Source of the DNA: Aurantimonas aggregata
Lineage (GTDB): Bacteria; Pseudomonadota; Alphaproteobacteria; Rhizobiales; Rhizobiaceae
NCBI RefSeq assembly: GCF_010500835.1
Contig: NZ_JAAAMJ010000001.1
Location: forward strand, 124,001 to 188,000
DNA length: 64,000 bases
Direction of reading: 5' to 3'
The position numbers and the translations under genes are program-made. Below, piece by piece: positions 46,287 to 54,984 of the stretch; the first letter of the stretch is position 1, and each line of letters begins with the position of its first letter. The notes beneath the pieces were generated by a model. The model was not told the DNA's origin and did not search any database. It was given only the letters and a program-made list of their open reading frames with translations.

Positions 46287-47261
46287 TCAGCGGCGCGACC
46301 GCAACAGCAGCAGGAGCCCCACGCCGGCCGCGAGCGCAGCGCCGGCAGCCATTGTCCCCTGCCGCCGCTGCGACGGCGAGCGCAGCCCCCCATCGATACC
46401 GCCTGCGATGGCGGGAGGGCCGAACAAATTGCCACTGGTCGGCTCGATCGGGGTCGCGTGCGAAAGCGATCGTTCCGTGATCCGCTTCACGAGGCCGATG
46501 GTGAAATCTGGCGCCAGAAAATGACCGACACGAGCGGCATTGGTGACCCAGCCCACAGTGGTCGTGCGACGAGGCCGCCTTGCCAGGCGGACGACAGCGT
46601 CGGCCACCTTTCGTGCATCGAAGACAGGAGGCGGTGCGGTGACCTTGCGCCCGACGTAGTTGGCGGCATGCCCGATGCCGGGCGTGTCGATGAACGCCGG
46701 ATAGACGTCGCAGACATGGATGTTCGGATGGTCGACCAGTTCCGCGTTCAGGGCTTCGGAAAAGCCCCGCAAAGCGAATTTCGAGGCGCTGTAGGCAGAC
46801 GCGAAGGGCATGGCCGCAAAGCCGCCGAGCGAGATCATGTTGATGAACGTGCCGCTGCCCTGGCGCAGAAAGACCGGCAGCACGGCGTGGGCGCTGTTCA
46901 TGTGCCCTACGAGGTTCGTCTTGATGATCTGCTCGTGGGCCTCCATCGGCACCTCATGGAAGCGTCCGACAGCGCCGACGCCGACATTGGCCAACCAGAC
47001 GTCGATCCGCCCGCCCAGCAAGAGCGCGCGGTCGCGCAAGGCAGCCACCGCCGCGGAGTCCGTCACGTCGGTTGGCACCGCGACTACCTCCGCCCCTAAG
47101 TTCCTGCAGCCCTCCGCCACCTTCTCCAGCGCCTCCCGCCCGCGCGCAGCCAGAACCAGCTTCGCTCCGGACCGGGCGAATGCCTCCGCCGTCGCCTGTC
47201 CGATCCCGCTGGATGCACCGGTGACGACGACGACATGACCGCGCAAGCCGCTTCGTTCCAT
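46287..47261 (-). CDS. Short-chain dehydrogenase/reductase with C-terminal membrane anchor
   Basis: 324 aa. Rossmann motif TGASSGIGQATAEAF, catalytic Ser in MISLGG and Y-x3-K in YSASKFALRG. The usual NNAG is replaced by LANVGVG. The C-terminus carries a hydrophobic anchor (GAALAAGVGLLLLLRSRR), so the enzyme is probably membrane-attached. Substrate unknown. SDRs of this kind recur in stress-related accessory clusters of Rhizobiales. The start MERSGLRGH was chosen to begin at the Rossmann fold; the longer frame adds a polar leader. It is probably cotranscribed with the DUF2243 gene. Confidence 0.88.
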   Translation of the reverse strand: MERSGLRGHVVVVTGASSGIGQATAEAFARSGAKLVLAARGREALEKVAEGCRNLGAEVVAVPTDVTDSAAVAALRDRALLLGGRIDVWLANVGVGAVGRFHEVPMEAHEQIIKTNLVGHMNSAHAVLPVFLRQGSGTFINMISLGGFAAMPFASAYSASKFALRGFSEALNAELVDHPNIHVCDVYPAFIDTPGIGHAANYVGRKVTAPPPVFDARKVADAVVRLARRPRRTTTVGWVTNAARVGHFLAPDFTIGLVKRITERSLSHATPIEPTSGNLFGPPAIAGGIDGGLRSPSQRRQGTMAAGAALAAGVGLLLLLRSRR

Positions 47262-47479
47262 AAACAAAACCCTTCCATATGCGCCAGCCGCGTCACGATT
47301 GACCGATGTGCCCGGCTGGAGTGCGATCCGGTCATGCCCGGGCTGCTCCCTCAAGCTGGAAACAGATTACGGCACCGCCCGTCCCGACAAGCGGCCCAAC
47401 TCTGGCAAGGCATCGCCAGTCTCGTTGGGAAGATTGCCCGAGCCGGCAGGCCTCCTGCTCAAATCGCCTTCGGCAGTTG

Positions 47480-47854
47480 TCAGTCGACGGTGATGTTGAA
47501 CGGATTGGGGTCGAAGCCGAAATGATCCAGAAGCGGCTCGGTCTCTCCTTCCGGCATCAGGAACATCCAGACTGCATTCTCAAGCCCGCCGCCCGACGCG
47601 GTGACGGACCAGAATTTCGAGTCCCTTCCGCCGAGACCCGGACGGGTACCGGTCTCCACCAGATGCTCCGTGTAGACGTCCCGCCGGGGCACGAAATAGA
47701 CCGGCGTTTCGCCGAGCCCGTGAACAAGAAGCGCATCCCTGGTAGCGGCCATGACTGCATCGTGGCGTCGGATCACGACGGGACGCGGCTCGCGTTCGAT
47801 GCGAAGCGACGTGGCTGTTGACCCACCAGGGGTCTGTCCGGGTAGATCGTCCAT
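47480..47854 (-). CDS. DUF427 domain protein
   Basis: 124 aa. Beta-rich DUF427 family: RIEREPRPVVIRRHDAVMAATRDALLVHG, PVYFVPRRDVYTEHL, KFWSVTASGGGLENAVWMF. The family is of unknown function and is often found near stress genes. GGAGG lies 5 nt before the ATG chosen (MDDLPG); the ATG four codons earlier falls inside that ribosome site. The gene is monocistronic. Confidence 0.85.
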   Translation of the reverse strand: MDDLPGQTPGGSTATSLRIEREPRPVVIRRHDAVMAATRDALLVHGLGETPVYFVPRRDVYTEHLVETGTRPGLGGRDSKFWSVTASGGGLENAVWMFLMPEGETEPLLDHFGFDPNPFNITVD

Positions 47855-48087
47855 GGGAACCTCCAATGCTTCGTTCGTAAGTCGATATTCAGCGGTTGTT
47901 TGCGGGGCCGGCGTCCGAGGGACACCGAGGGTGCGCCGCCGGATCAGGGAGCTACGGCAGGAGCATCACGTCGTAGTGCGGTGATTCAGCACCGCTGGAG
48001 CGAAAATTCAGCCGTGCGACGAGCGGCCCGAGACCCTTCTTCGCGCCGGGGCGGCATGCCCCCCCATATCTGCGTGACCACAAGCCG

Positions 48088-48324
48088 TCAGGGCGTCTCT
48101 CCGAGCGTTTCGTCAGCCGTATCGTCAGGATCCTCACCGTCGAGCGGGGCATCCTTGTCGACCGCCAGCGCCGCGCCCTCGATGTGACCGCTGTCAGCCT
48201 CGCCGTCTGTCACCGGATCATTGCGCTCCACCGAGGTGAGACGATCCTCTCGGGGCTGTGCGGGAATGTCGCCGATACCGCCACCGCCGCTGGCGTCGTC
48301 GAGGTGTTCGTTGGTCTTGGACAT
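48088..48324 (-). CDS. Small acidic hydrophilic protein
   Basis: 78 aa, strongly acidic, rich in Asp, Glu and Gly, with no hydrophobic core (MSKTNEHLDDASGGGGIGD... EDPDDTADETLGETP). It is probably intrinsically disordered. AAGGAG is 6 nt before the ATG. Such proteins are common in stress-response regions of alphaproteobacteria. I know no function. A GGAAC lies 51 bp upstream of the ATG, but no good -10 follows at the right spacing. Confidence 0.6.
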   Translation of the reverse strand: MSKTNEHLDDASGGGGIGDIPAQPREDRLTSVERNDPVTDGEADSGHIEGAALAVDKDAPLDGEDPDDTADETLGETP

Positions 48325-48548
48325 GACGATCTCCTTCATGCTGAGCAGGATGAGAAAGCTTCCAGGGCTGCGGATGTTCCGGGCTTCGAGCGAACGGCGC
48401 TGCCTCTTCCTGCCTGCCAGCGGCTGCGTGCGGGTTCAATTGAGCCATCGGAGCGGGTTCTGCCGTGTGCCGGTCCTTTCTTTGCCGGCGGTTCAGCCGC
48501 GGAAGGAATTTTTCGTTAGTTGCGTGCGGGATCTGCCGGCGCGCGGAG

Positions 48549-48573
48549 GGAGCCAACAGGCGGGACGTTCGTT
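48549..48573 (+). promoter_or_regulatory. Possible EcfG-like promoter before the MBL-fold gene
   Basis: GGAGC, 16 nt, CGTT on the plus strand: one mismatch from GGAAC-N16-CGTT, 36 bp before the ATG of the MBL-fold hydrolase gene. A single mismatch in the -35 makes this a weak call. Confidence 0.35.
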
Positions 48574-48609
48574 GCAGCCGACTGATGGCCTCATGCGACA
48601 GGAAACGAG

Positions 48610-49425
48610 ATGACTGTCCAGCTTCCGCTACCCGAGAGTGCTCGCGCTCCCGAGCAGGTCGATTCAGCGCATGTTCGCGCAGTCTTGCCTGACCTTGCGT
48701 ACCTGCGGGCGGCGATGGTCAACGTCGCCTTCATCGGCCCGGCGAACGCCCGGGACCGCGGCTGGGTGTTGATCGACACGGGCGTGGCCGGGACCGGAAG
48801 TCAGATCGCTGCCGGCATCGCCTCGCGCTTCGGCACATCGCGCCCTGCGGCGATCATCCAAACCCACGGCCATTTCGACCATGTGGGCGCTCTAAAGGAA
48901 CTGGGCGAGGAGTGGGACGTGCCGATCTATGCTCACGACCTCGAGCACCCCTTCCTCACGGGACAGCAATCCTACCCGGCACCGGATGCGGGCGCGGAAG
49001 GCGGCATCATGCCGAAACTCGCCCCGTTGTTTCCCCGCTCGCCGATCGACGTCTCAGCCCGTCTCAGATCTTTGCCCGACGACGGCACCGTGCCGCATCT
49101 TCCGGGTTGGCGCTGGCTCCACACGCCCGGTCACGTCTCCCTCTGGCGAGAGGCAGACAGGACGCTGATTGCCGGTGACGCCGTGATCACCACGGGACAG
49201 GAATCGGCCTACGAGGTTGCTGTCCAGCAGCCAGAGATGCACGGTCCGCCGCGCTATTTCACGCCCGACTGGGCGGCAGCGGCGGCATCCGTCAGTCTCC
49301 TCGCTTCGCTGGAGCCGAGCCTGATTGTCACCGGTCACGGCCGAGCCATGGCGGGACCCGAGATGCTCGCGGCCCTGCATCGTCTCGCCGACAATTTTGA
49401 GGAGATCGCGCTGCCTAGGGCGTAG
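48610..49425 (+). CDS. MBL-fold metallo-hydrolase
   Basis: 271 aa. Metallo-beta-lactamase fold with the zinc motif THGHFDHVG (His86, His88, Asp90, His91), a further His in LHTPGHVSLW, Asp in LIAGDAVITT and a final His in VTGHGRAM. All expected metal ligands are present. The family covers lactonases, glyoxalases and thioesterases; the substrate here is not evident. AGGAAA lies about 6 nt ahead of the ATG. Confidence 0.88.
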   Translation: MTVQLPLPESARAPEQVDSAHVRAVLPDLAYLRAAMVNVAFIGPANARDRGWVLIDTGVAGTGSQIAAGIASRFGTSRPAAIIQTHGHFDHVGALKELGEEWDVPIYAHDLEHPFLTGQQSYPAPDAGAEGGIMPKLAPLFPRSPIDVSARLRSLPDDGTVPHLPGWRWLHTPGHVSLWREADRTLIAGDAVITTGQESAYEVAVQQPEMHGPPRYFTPDWAAAAASVSLLASLEPSLIVTGHGRAMAGPEMLAALHRLADNFEEIALPRA

Positions 49426-49599
49426 TGGATCTCCGTACAGTGGAGGCGTGGATCGGGTCCGGGGTGCAGGTCCGGCGGCCTTCCCTTAGGGCCATGCCGC
49501 GGAAACTGGCTGGTGGGTTCGGCCGCGGCACTGGGGACATAAGCTCCTCTCCGCTCAGTCGCTGGCTCCTCAAGAGAAGAAGTTGGCCCTGCCATTGCC

Positions 49600-50325
49600 T
49601 CACTGGCATCCTATCTGCTCGTCGCCGTGCAGATAGGACGCGCTGAAGTCGGCCTCGGTGCGAAGGCCTCGCCAGTCATGCACCGTGAGTAGGCTCTGGC
49701 GGAGAGTAATTAGCTTCTTTCGACGCAGATCCTGTAGCGCCCGATTTACATAAACGACCGTCAGCCCCGTCGCGTCGGCCAATTGCTCTTGCGTCAGCGG
49801 GAAGGTGCAAGTCGCATCATCGGCGAAATCCATGGCGCGCCGGTATGCGAAAATCTCGCACAACAAGTGGGCGACCCTCTGGTACCCCGGACGCTGCCCA
49901 ACATTCATCACCCATTCCCGCGCGATCGCGGCATCGGCGAGGCTTCTGGCGAGGAAGGCTCGGGAAATTGCCGGACGCTTGTCCATGAGGTCGAGCACCT
50001 GGTCCCTGCGTGCCACGGCAACGGCGCAGTCGGTTACCGTCTCGATGGAATGGTCCGGATCGTCGAAGAAGAGCGAGGAAAGGTCGCAGATATGGCCGGG
50101 CATGAGGATGCCGACGATCTGCCTGTTTCCCTCTCTGTTCGCCTTGTGCCGCACCGCCACACCGCTCCGAAGGATCGTCACGAGGTCGGAACGGTCGCCC
50201 TGTCGCCGCAGGAAGGCGTGCTTTCCGACCACTATCGTACGGGAGAAAACGTCGAACAGTGCACCGAGGTCTTCGTCTGGGACAGGCAGAGCCAGCCGAA
50301 CGGGGCCGCGATCAACGTTCAACAT
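49600..50325 (-). CDS. Crp/Fnr family transcriptional regulator
   Basis: 241 aa. An N-terminal cyclic-nucleotide-binding-like beta barrel (about 20-130: FLRRQGDRSDLVTILRSGVAV, IVGILMPGHICDLSSLFF) is followed by a dimer helix and a Crp-type winged helix-turn-helix (about 170-215: LTQEQLADATGLTVVYVNRALQDLRRKKLI). It lacks the N-terminal Cys cluster of Fnr/FixK oxygen sensors and the full cAMP-binding set, so its signal is unknown. GGAGG precedes the ATG at good spacing. It may control the surrounding stress genes, which is inference. Confidence 0.88.
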   Translation of the reverse strand: MLNVDRGPVRLALPVPDEDLGALFDVFSRTIVVGKHAFLRRQGDRSDLVTILRSGVAVRHKANREGNRQIVGILMPGHICDLSSLFFDDPDHSIETVTDCAVAVARRDQVLDLMDKRPAISRAFLARSLADAAIAREWVMNVGQRPGYQRVAHLLCEIFAYRRAMDFADDATCTFPLTQEQLADATGLTVVYVNRALQDLRRKKLITLRQSLLTVHDWRGLRTEADFSASYLHGDEQIGCQ

Positions 50326-51025
50326 CGAGCTACCTCCAGGAACGAGCGTGAGGTGATCCTAAACGCCTTATGCCACTGAAACGAAATGGCTTTACAGCGA
50401 AGGGTCTGTTAGCGAGCATCCCCTGTCGAGGTGGTAACGCCTGATTGTTTGCGTTAGTTTCCTTTTCGTGTGCAGGGTTTCGGGGGCCCACCCGGCCGCT
50501 CCTTCCTGCTCTCGCCCGGTCGGAGGCGGCATGATGCCCGATCTCTCTTCCCAGAACTGCAAGGATATTTCGCTTCGTTCGCTCCGGAGGATGGCTCCCG
50601 TGCGCTCGCCGTGCGCCTCGACCGGGTCGAGTTCCCACAGCGCGACGTCCTGTTTCGGCCGGGTGAGCTCGTCGAGACCATCGTGTTCCCGAGAGCGGCA
50701 TCATCTCGCTAGGTCGATGCGGCGAAGAAGGAGTCCCCGTTCAGCGCCTGTGCAAGGTCCTCTGCGTCAGCGCGAGCGGCTGTTTGCCTGAAAGGAGCGT
50801 CCGGCCTGCCGCCGGCAGCGCCACGACATGGTGTTGCTGGCGCGCATGTCCGCTTGGCCTCTGCTCTGTCGAGCCGGACCTACGGAAGCCCGCGCTGCCG
50901 GTATCGTTCACCATGCGGACTGCGATCCTGCATCTGACGGAGACTCGGACGGAAAGCTCCTTTTCGAGACAGGATCGCGTGTGACTGCGCCCATCACCCT
51001 TCGACCAACGACATGCTGCCGCGTC
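50326..51025. other. Intergenic region with a broken regulator fragment
   Basis: 700 bp with no intact gene. 50326-50500 is the promoter region of the Crp/Fnr gene. 50500-50760 holds a decayed Crp-like fragment described separately. The remaining 260 bp has no recognisable frame. Confidence 0.5.
50530..50760 (+). pseudogene. Broken Crp/Fnr-like regulator, N-terminal fragment
   Basis: GGAGG precedes ATG-ATG, which encodes MMPDLSSQN, the typical start of rhizobial Crp-like proteins. The sequence continues in another frame as LQGYFASFAPEDG, RLDRVEFPQRDVLFRPGE, VETIVFP, and in a third frame as ESGIISLGRCGEEG. The pieces add up to the N-terminal cNMP-binding fold, so at least two frameshifts have occurred and no helix-turn-helix part remains. 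The intact regulator lies 200 bp away on the other strand. Confidence 0.6.
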
Positions 51026-51352
51026 CTACCGCCCTGTCTTGGTGGCGGAGTGGAAATCGGCGGGCTTGCCGGCCACCCATTTCACGAATCGCGCGACCGT
51101 CTCGTTGTCGGTGAGCGGCGTGCCGCTTTCGGCGTGGCGGACCAGCTCGCTCGCCGTGAAGTTCGCGTCGATCGTCTCCCGGCAGATCGGATGGACCGGC
51201 ACCGTGTCGCGGCCGCCCCGGCTTTTCGGGATGGGATGGAAGCGATCGACGGTCTTGCCGAGCGGCCGCCCGCACAGCCAGCACGGCTCCGCCGGCGCCT
51301 CGGCCGCCGCTTCGTCCACCAGCCAGCTGGCGTCTCGTATCTTCCGTGCCAT
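51026..51352 (-). CDS. Small HNH-type protein
   Basis: 108 aa. A zinc-knuckle start (CWLCGRPLG), an HNH-type core (DRFHPIPKSRGGRDTVPVHPICRETI) and a C-terminal segment ending FVKWVAGKPADFHSATKTGR. It resembles small HNH proteins common in alphaproteobacteria. One of the usual paired His residues is Phe (FH instead of HH); the general-base His may still be present. Role unknown. GAGGAG lies 8 nt before MARKIRD. Confidence 0.75.
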   Translation of the reverse strand: MARKIRDASWLVDEAAAEAPAEPCWLCGRPLGKTVDRFHPIPKSRGGRDTVPVHPICRETIDANFTASELVRHAESGTPLTDNETVARFVKWVAGKPADFHSATKTGR

Positions 51353-51495
51353 GTCGCCGCTCCTCAGCATGCCGAGCGCGATGCGGTATTCGGCTTAGCG
51401 CTTTCCGCAGGACTGATGGGCCGAACCTGTGCTGCCGGTCAAGCAGGGCAAAGGAGCCGACCCGCCTCACGGTCATTCGCCCACGCGCCGCAGCC

Positions 51496-52188
51496 TTACT
51501 GCAGCCCTCTGCCGTCGCTGGCCAGGATGGACAAGGCGGCGAGGATCAGCGCAACCAGGAGCGCGACAGCGCCCAGCAGAACGAAAAGCAGCGCCCTCCC
51601 GAAGGCCCGATGCCGGCTGGTCCCGCGATGCACGACGAACCATTGCGTCAACGCGGCCAGATACCAGGCAAGGCCGGCGAGGAAGATCGATGCGCCCAGG
51701 ATCCGCGCCGTGGTGCCGTCGCGAATGCCGACGGTCATCGCCAGGTCGATCGCCAGGACGAAGGGTGCCGCGATGAAGCAGTGGCTGTAGAAGGCCGGCC
51801 GCAAGGTCGCCCGGTTCAGGGCCAGCCCTTCCTGCCGCACCGCCTGCACGGCCAGGAGCAGCGGGAAGAGGCTGAAGGCCACTGCCCGGAACATCAGGAG
51901 ATTGCGGGTATCGGCGAAGACCCCGCCGGCAGCCACGTGCGAGGCACCGAAACCGAGGTCCAGGAGATGCGCGATGACGATCGTCAGGAACAGGAAGATC
52001 GGCGGGCTGAGCGCATCGATGAACTGCTCGTCCGGCAAATCGGCCAGCTCGCTTCTGGCATAGGCCATCATCCGGAGTGGCTGACGGACGCATCGCCACA
52101 GGGTCAGCGGATAGAAGACAAGCCAGGAGACGAGCTCGTAGAGCAGCGCCTCGATCGACTTGAGGAGGTTCATGAAGTCCACGGGCAC
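51496..52188 (-). CDS. Integral membrane protein of unknown function
   Basis: 230 aa with five or six hydrophobic segments (ALLYELVSWLVFYPLTLW, PIFLFLTIVIAHLLDLGFG, FRAVAFSLFPLLLAVQAV, CFIAAPFVLAIDLAMTVG, ILGASIFLAGLAWYLAALTQWFVV, ALLFVLLGAVALLVALILAALSI). It resembles polytopic proteins annotated only as permeases in Rhizobiales. ATGs at 52188 or 52173 (MNLLKS) could start it. It is followed by the hut cluster upstream on the same strand, but 88 bp separates them. Confidence 0.7.
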   Translation of the reverse strand: MPVDFMNLLKSIEALLYELVSWLVFYPLTLWRCVRQPLRMMAYARSELADLPDEQFIDALSPPIFLFLTIVIAHLLDLGFGASHVAAGGVFADTRNLLMFRAVAFSLFPLLLAVQAVRQEGLALNRATLRPAFYSHCFIAAPFVLAIDLAMTVGIRDGTTARILGASIFLAGLAWYLAALTQWFVVHRGTSRHRAFGRALLFVLLGAVALLVALILAALSILASDGRGLQ

Positions 52189-52276
52189 CCTCCGGCATGG
52201 CCGGTCAGCCTATCGCCGCCGTGTCGCGGACTTCAATGGGCGCCAAAGTCGCGGCCATTCGGCCGGCGACGTCCGC

Positions 52277-53950
52277 CTACAGGATTGCCGGCAGGTTGAG
52301 CCCGTTCTCCCGCGCGCAGTCGAGCGCCTCGTCGTAGCCGGCGTCGGCGTGACGCATGACGCCGGTGGCCGGGTCGTTCCAGAGGACGCGCGCGATGCGC
52401 CGGTCCGCGTCTTCCGACCCGTCGCAGCAGATCACCATGCCGGCGTGCTGAGAGAACCCCATGCCGACGCCGCCGCCGTGGTGCAGCGACACCCAGGTGG
52501 CGCCGGAGGCGGTGTTGAGCAGGGCGTTCAGCAGCGGCCAGTCGGAGACCGCGTCGGAGCCGTCCTTCATCGCCTCGGTCTCGCGGTTGGGCGAGGCGAC
52601 GGAGCCCGAGTCGAGATGGTCACGCCCGATGACCACCGGCGCCGAGAGTTCGCCGTTCCGCACCATCTCGTTGAAGGCGAGGCCCAGCCGGTGACGGTCG
52701 CCGAGCCCGACCCAGCAGATCCGCGCCGGCAGGCCCTGGAAGGCGATGCGCTCGCGCGCCATGTCGAGCCAGCGGTGGAGATGATGGTTGTCGGGCAGGA
52801 TCTCCTTCACCTTGGCGTCGGTGCGGTAGATGTCTTCCGGATCGCCGGAGAGCGCCGCCCAGCGGAACGGGCCGATGCCGCGGCAGAACAGAGGGCGGAT
52901 ATAGGCCGGCACGAAGCCCGGAAAATCGAAGGCGTTTTCCAGCCCCTCGTCCTTAGCGACCTGGCGAATGTTGTTGCCGTAGTCGAGCGTTGGCACCCCG
53001 GCCGCATGGAAGGCCAGCATCGCCTCGACATGGGTGCGCATCGACGCGCGGGCGGCCTTTTCCACGGCCTTCGGGTCGCTCTCGCGCCGGGCGCGCCATT
53101 CGGCCATCGACCAGCCGACCGGCAGATAACCATTGATCGGGTCGTGCGCCGAGGTCTGGTCGGTGACGATGTCGGGGCGGATGCCGCGGCGGACCATCTC
53201 CGGCAGGATCTCGGCGGCGTTTCCGAGGAGGCCGACCGACTTCGCCTCGCCGGCGGCGGTCCAGCGCTCGATCATCGCCATCGCCTCGTCGAGCGTCTCG
53301 GCCTTCTCGTCGACATAGCGGGTGCGCAGGCGGAAATCGATCGAGTCCGGGTTGCACTCGACCGTCAGGCAGGAGGCGCCGGCCATCACCGCCGCCAGCG
53401 GCTGGGCGCCGCCCATGCCGCCGAGACCGCCGGTCAGCACCCACTTGCCCGTGAGGTCGCCGCCGTAATGCTGGCGGCCGGCTTCCACGAAGGTCTCGTA
53501 GGTGCCCTGCACGATCCCCTGCGTGCCGATATAGATCCAGGAGCCGGCCGTCATCTGGCCGTACATCGCGAGCCCCTTCTTATCGAGCTCGTTGAAATGG
53601 TCCCAGGTCGCCCAGTGCGGCACGAGGTTGGAATTGGCGATCAGGACGCGCGGCGCATCCCTGTGGGTGCGGAAGACCCCGACCGGCTTGCCGGACTGCA
53701 CCAGCAGCGTTTCGTCTTCCTCCAGCGTCCGCAGCGCCGCGACGATCTTGTCGAAATCGTCCCAGGTGCGCGCCGCCCGCCCGATTCCGCCATAGACCAC
53801 CAGCTCGTTGGGGTTTTCGGCGACCTCCGGGTCGAGATTGTTCATCAGCATGCGCAGCGGCGCCTCGGTCAGCCAGCTTTTGGCCGACAGCTCGGTGCCG
53901 CGGGCCGCGCGAACGGTGCGGGCGTTGTGGCGGCGGTCGGGAAGCGTCAT
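52277..53950 (-). CDS. hutU: Urocanate hydratase
   Basis: 557 aa, the normal length. It uses a tightly bound NAD as electrophile to hydrate urocanate to imidazolone propionate. NAD-binding region [31 protein letters not shown], and the strongly conserved [17 protein letters not shown] and [17 protein letters not shown]-like segments are present (here [17 protein letters not shown]). It is the last gene of hutI-hutH-hutG-hutU; its ATG lies 4 bp after hutG with AAAGG upstream. Probable control is by HutC from the hutI promoter. Confidence 0.97.
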   Translation of the reverse strand: MTLPDRRHNARTVRAARGTELSAKSWLTEAPLRMLMNNLDPEVAENPNELVVYGGIGRAARTWDDFDKIVAALRTLEEDETLLVQSGKPVGVFRTHRDAPRVLIANSNLVPHWATWDHFNELDKKGLAMYGQMTAGSWIYIGTQGIVQGTYETFVEAGRQHYGGDLTGKWVLTGGLGGMGGAQPLAAVMAGASCLTVECNPDSIDFRLRTRYVDEKAETLDEAMAMIERWTAAGEAKSVGLLGNAAEILPEMVRRGIRPDIVTDQTSAHDPINGYLPVGWSMAEWRARRESDPKAVEKAARASMRTHVEAMLAFHAAGVPTLDYGNNIRQVAKDEGLENAFDFPGFVPAYIRPLFCRGIGPFRWAALSGDPEDIYRTDAKVKEILPDNHHLHRWLDMARERIAFQGLPARICWVGLGDRHRLGLAFNEMVRNGELSAPVVIGRDHLDSGSVASPNRETEAMKDGSDAVSDWPLLNALLNTASGATWVSLHHGGGVGMGFSQHAGMVICCDGSEDADRRIARVLWNDPATGVMRHADAGYDEALDCARENGLNLPAIL

Positions 53951-53954
53951 CGGG

Positions 53955-54755
53955 TCAGCCTTTCAGTGCGGGCGCCAGCGCTTCGAGGCGGCGCAGGAGT
54001 TCGGCGAGAACGGGGCGCAGGCGAGCCGCACGGGTCTCGTCATAGGCAAAGGGCGGCGCCTCGCTCGCCAGATGCGTCGCCTGCGCGAGTTCCATCTGGA
54101 TCGTGTGGACGCCCTCGCCCGGCGCGGCGTAGTGGCGTGTCGTCCAGCCGCCGCGGAAGCGACCGTTGACGATGCTGGTGTAGCCGTCCGCCGTCTCGCA
54201 CACGCCACGAACTGCCAGTTCCACCAGCCTGTCGCAGGTTCGCCCGCCATCGGTGCCGATGTTGAAGTCCGGCAGGATTCCCTCGAACAGATACGGGACG
54301 CGGGAGCGGATCGAGTGGCAGTCGTAGAGGATGGCCACGCCGTGGATCGCCTTGACGCGGGCGATCTCGGCGGCCAGCGCCGCATGGTAGGGCGCATGGA
54401 ACAGCTTCACCCGCCGCGCGACTTCCGCATCGTCCGGCGCCCTGCCGTCACGCCAGATCGGCTGGTTGTCGAAATCGGTCAGCGGCACCAGCGACGTCGT
54501 CGCCTGGCCCGGATAGAGGCTCGCCCCGCCCGGATCGCGGTTGGCGTCGACGACGTAGCGGTGGAAGGTCGCGCGCACCGTCGTCGCGCCCGGCAGCAGG
54601 CCCTCATAGAGAAGGTCGATGTGCCAGTCCGTGTCGCGCAGCTTCATGCCTTCGTCGTTCAGGCAGGCACGGATGTCGTCCGGCACCACTGTGCCGGTAT
54701 GCGGCAGCCCGAGCACGACCGGCGACGAGCCGCGGTGGACCTCTACCGGGCTCAT
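53955..54755 (-). CDS. hutG: N-formylglutamate deformylase
   Basis: 266 aa. It hydrolyses N-formyl-L-glutamate to glutamate and formate, the last step of the five-step pathway. Family motifs: [74 protein letters not shown] and [13 protein letters not shown]. Choosing MSPVEVHRG as the start gives the family length; ATGs at 54764 and 54782 are in frame. The pathway is therefore HutF/HutG, not the one-step formiminoglutamase. A palindromic repeat separates it from hutH. Confidence 0.93.
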   Translation of the reverse strand: MSPVEVHRGSSPVVLGLPHTGTVVPDDIRACLNDEGMKLRDTDWHIDLLYEGLLPGATTVRATFHRYVVDANRDPGGASLYPGQATTSLVPLTDFDNQPIWRDGRAPDDAEVARRVKLFHAPYHAALAAEIARVKAIHGVAILYDCHSIRSRVPYLFEGILPDFNIGTDGGRTCDRLVELAVRGVCETADGYTSIVNGRFRGGWTTRHYAAPGEGVHTIQMELAQATHLASEAPPFAYDETRAARLRPVLAELLRRLEALAPALKG

Positions 54756-54785
54756 GCGACGCATCCAGGAAGCGGTGAGCATCGC

Positions 54786-54974
54786 AGCGATTGATCTCCC
54801 CCCTTGTGGGGGAGATGGGCGGCAGCCCAGAGGGGGGTGATGCCGCGCGGCCTTCGCCCTGATCCCGCGTCCTGTCGCTGGTTTAGAAAGCGATACCATA
54901 CGAGGTGGGCGCCCCTCGAGACTGCCCTCTGCCTGCCGGCATCTCCCCAACAAGGGGGGAGATCGATTGCGCCG
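54786..54974. repeat. Intergenic inverted-repeat element inside the hut operon
   Basis: Two inverted arms of about 45 bp face each other across about 95 bp. Each contains GATCTCCCCCCTTG followed by TGGGGGAGATG or TTGGGGAGATG, then a GGCAG...AGAGGG block. This looks like the short palindromic repeats scattered between genes in Rhizobiales (RIME/REP-like). It fills the hutH-hutG gap and would form a large RNA hairpin in the hut transcript. Confidence 0.75.
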
Positions 54975-54984
54975 TTGATGTGCC

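Noticed and set aside
48325-48379. EcfG promoter before the 78-aa acidic protein gene
   Set aside because: GGAAC is present, but the expected -10 position reads GCTT/CTTT, not CGTT.
49426-49599. Short frames between the MBL gene and the Crp/Fnr gene
   Set aside because: Arg/Pro/Ser-rich translations on both strands, no ribosome site and no recognisable domain.
43186-52276. Direct repeat of the tRNA-Val 3' end as an att site
   Set aside because: I saw no second copy of the T-arm/acceptor sequence in the window, and no integrase gene.
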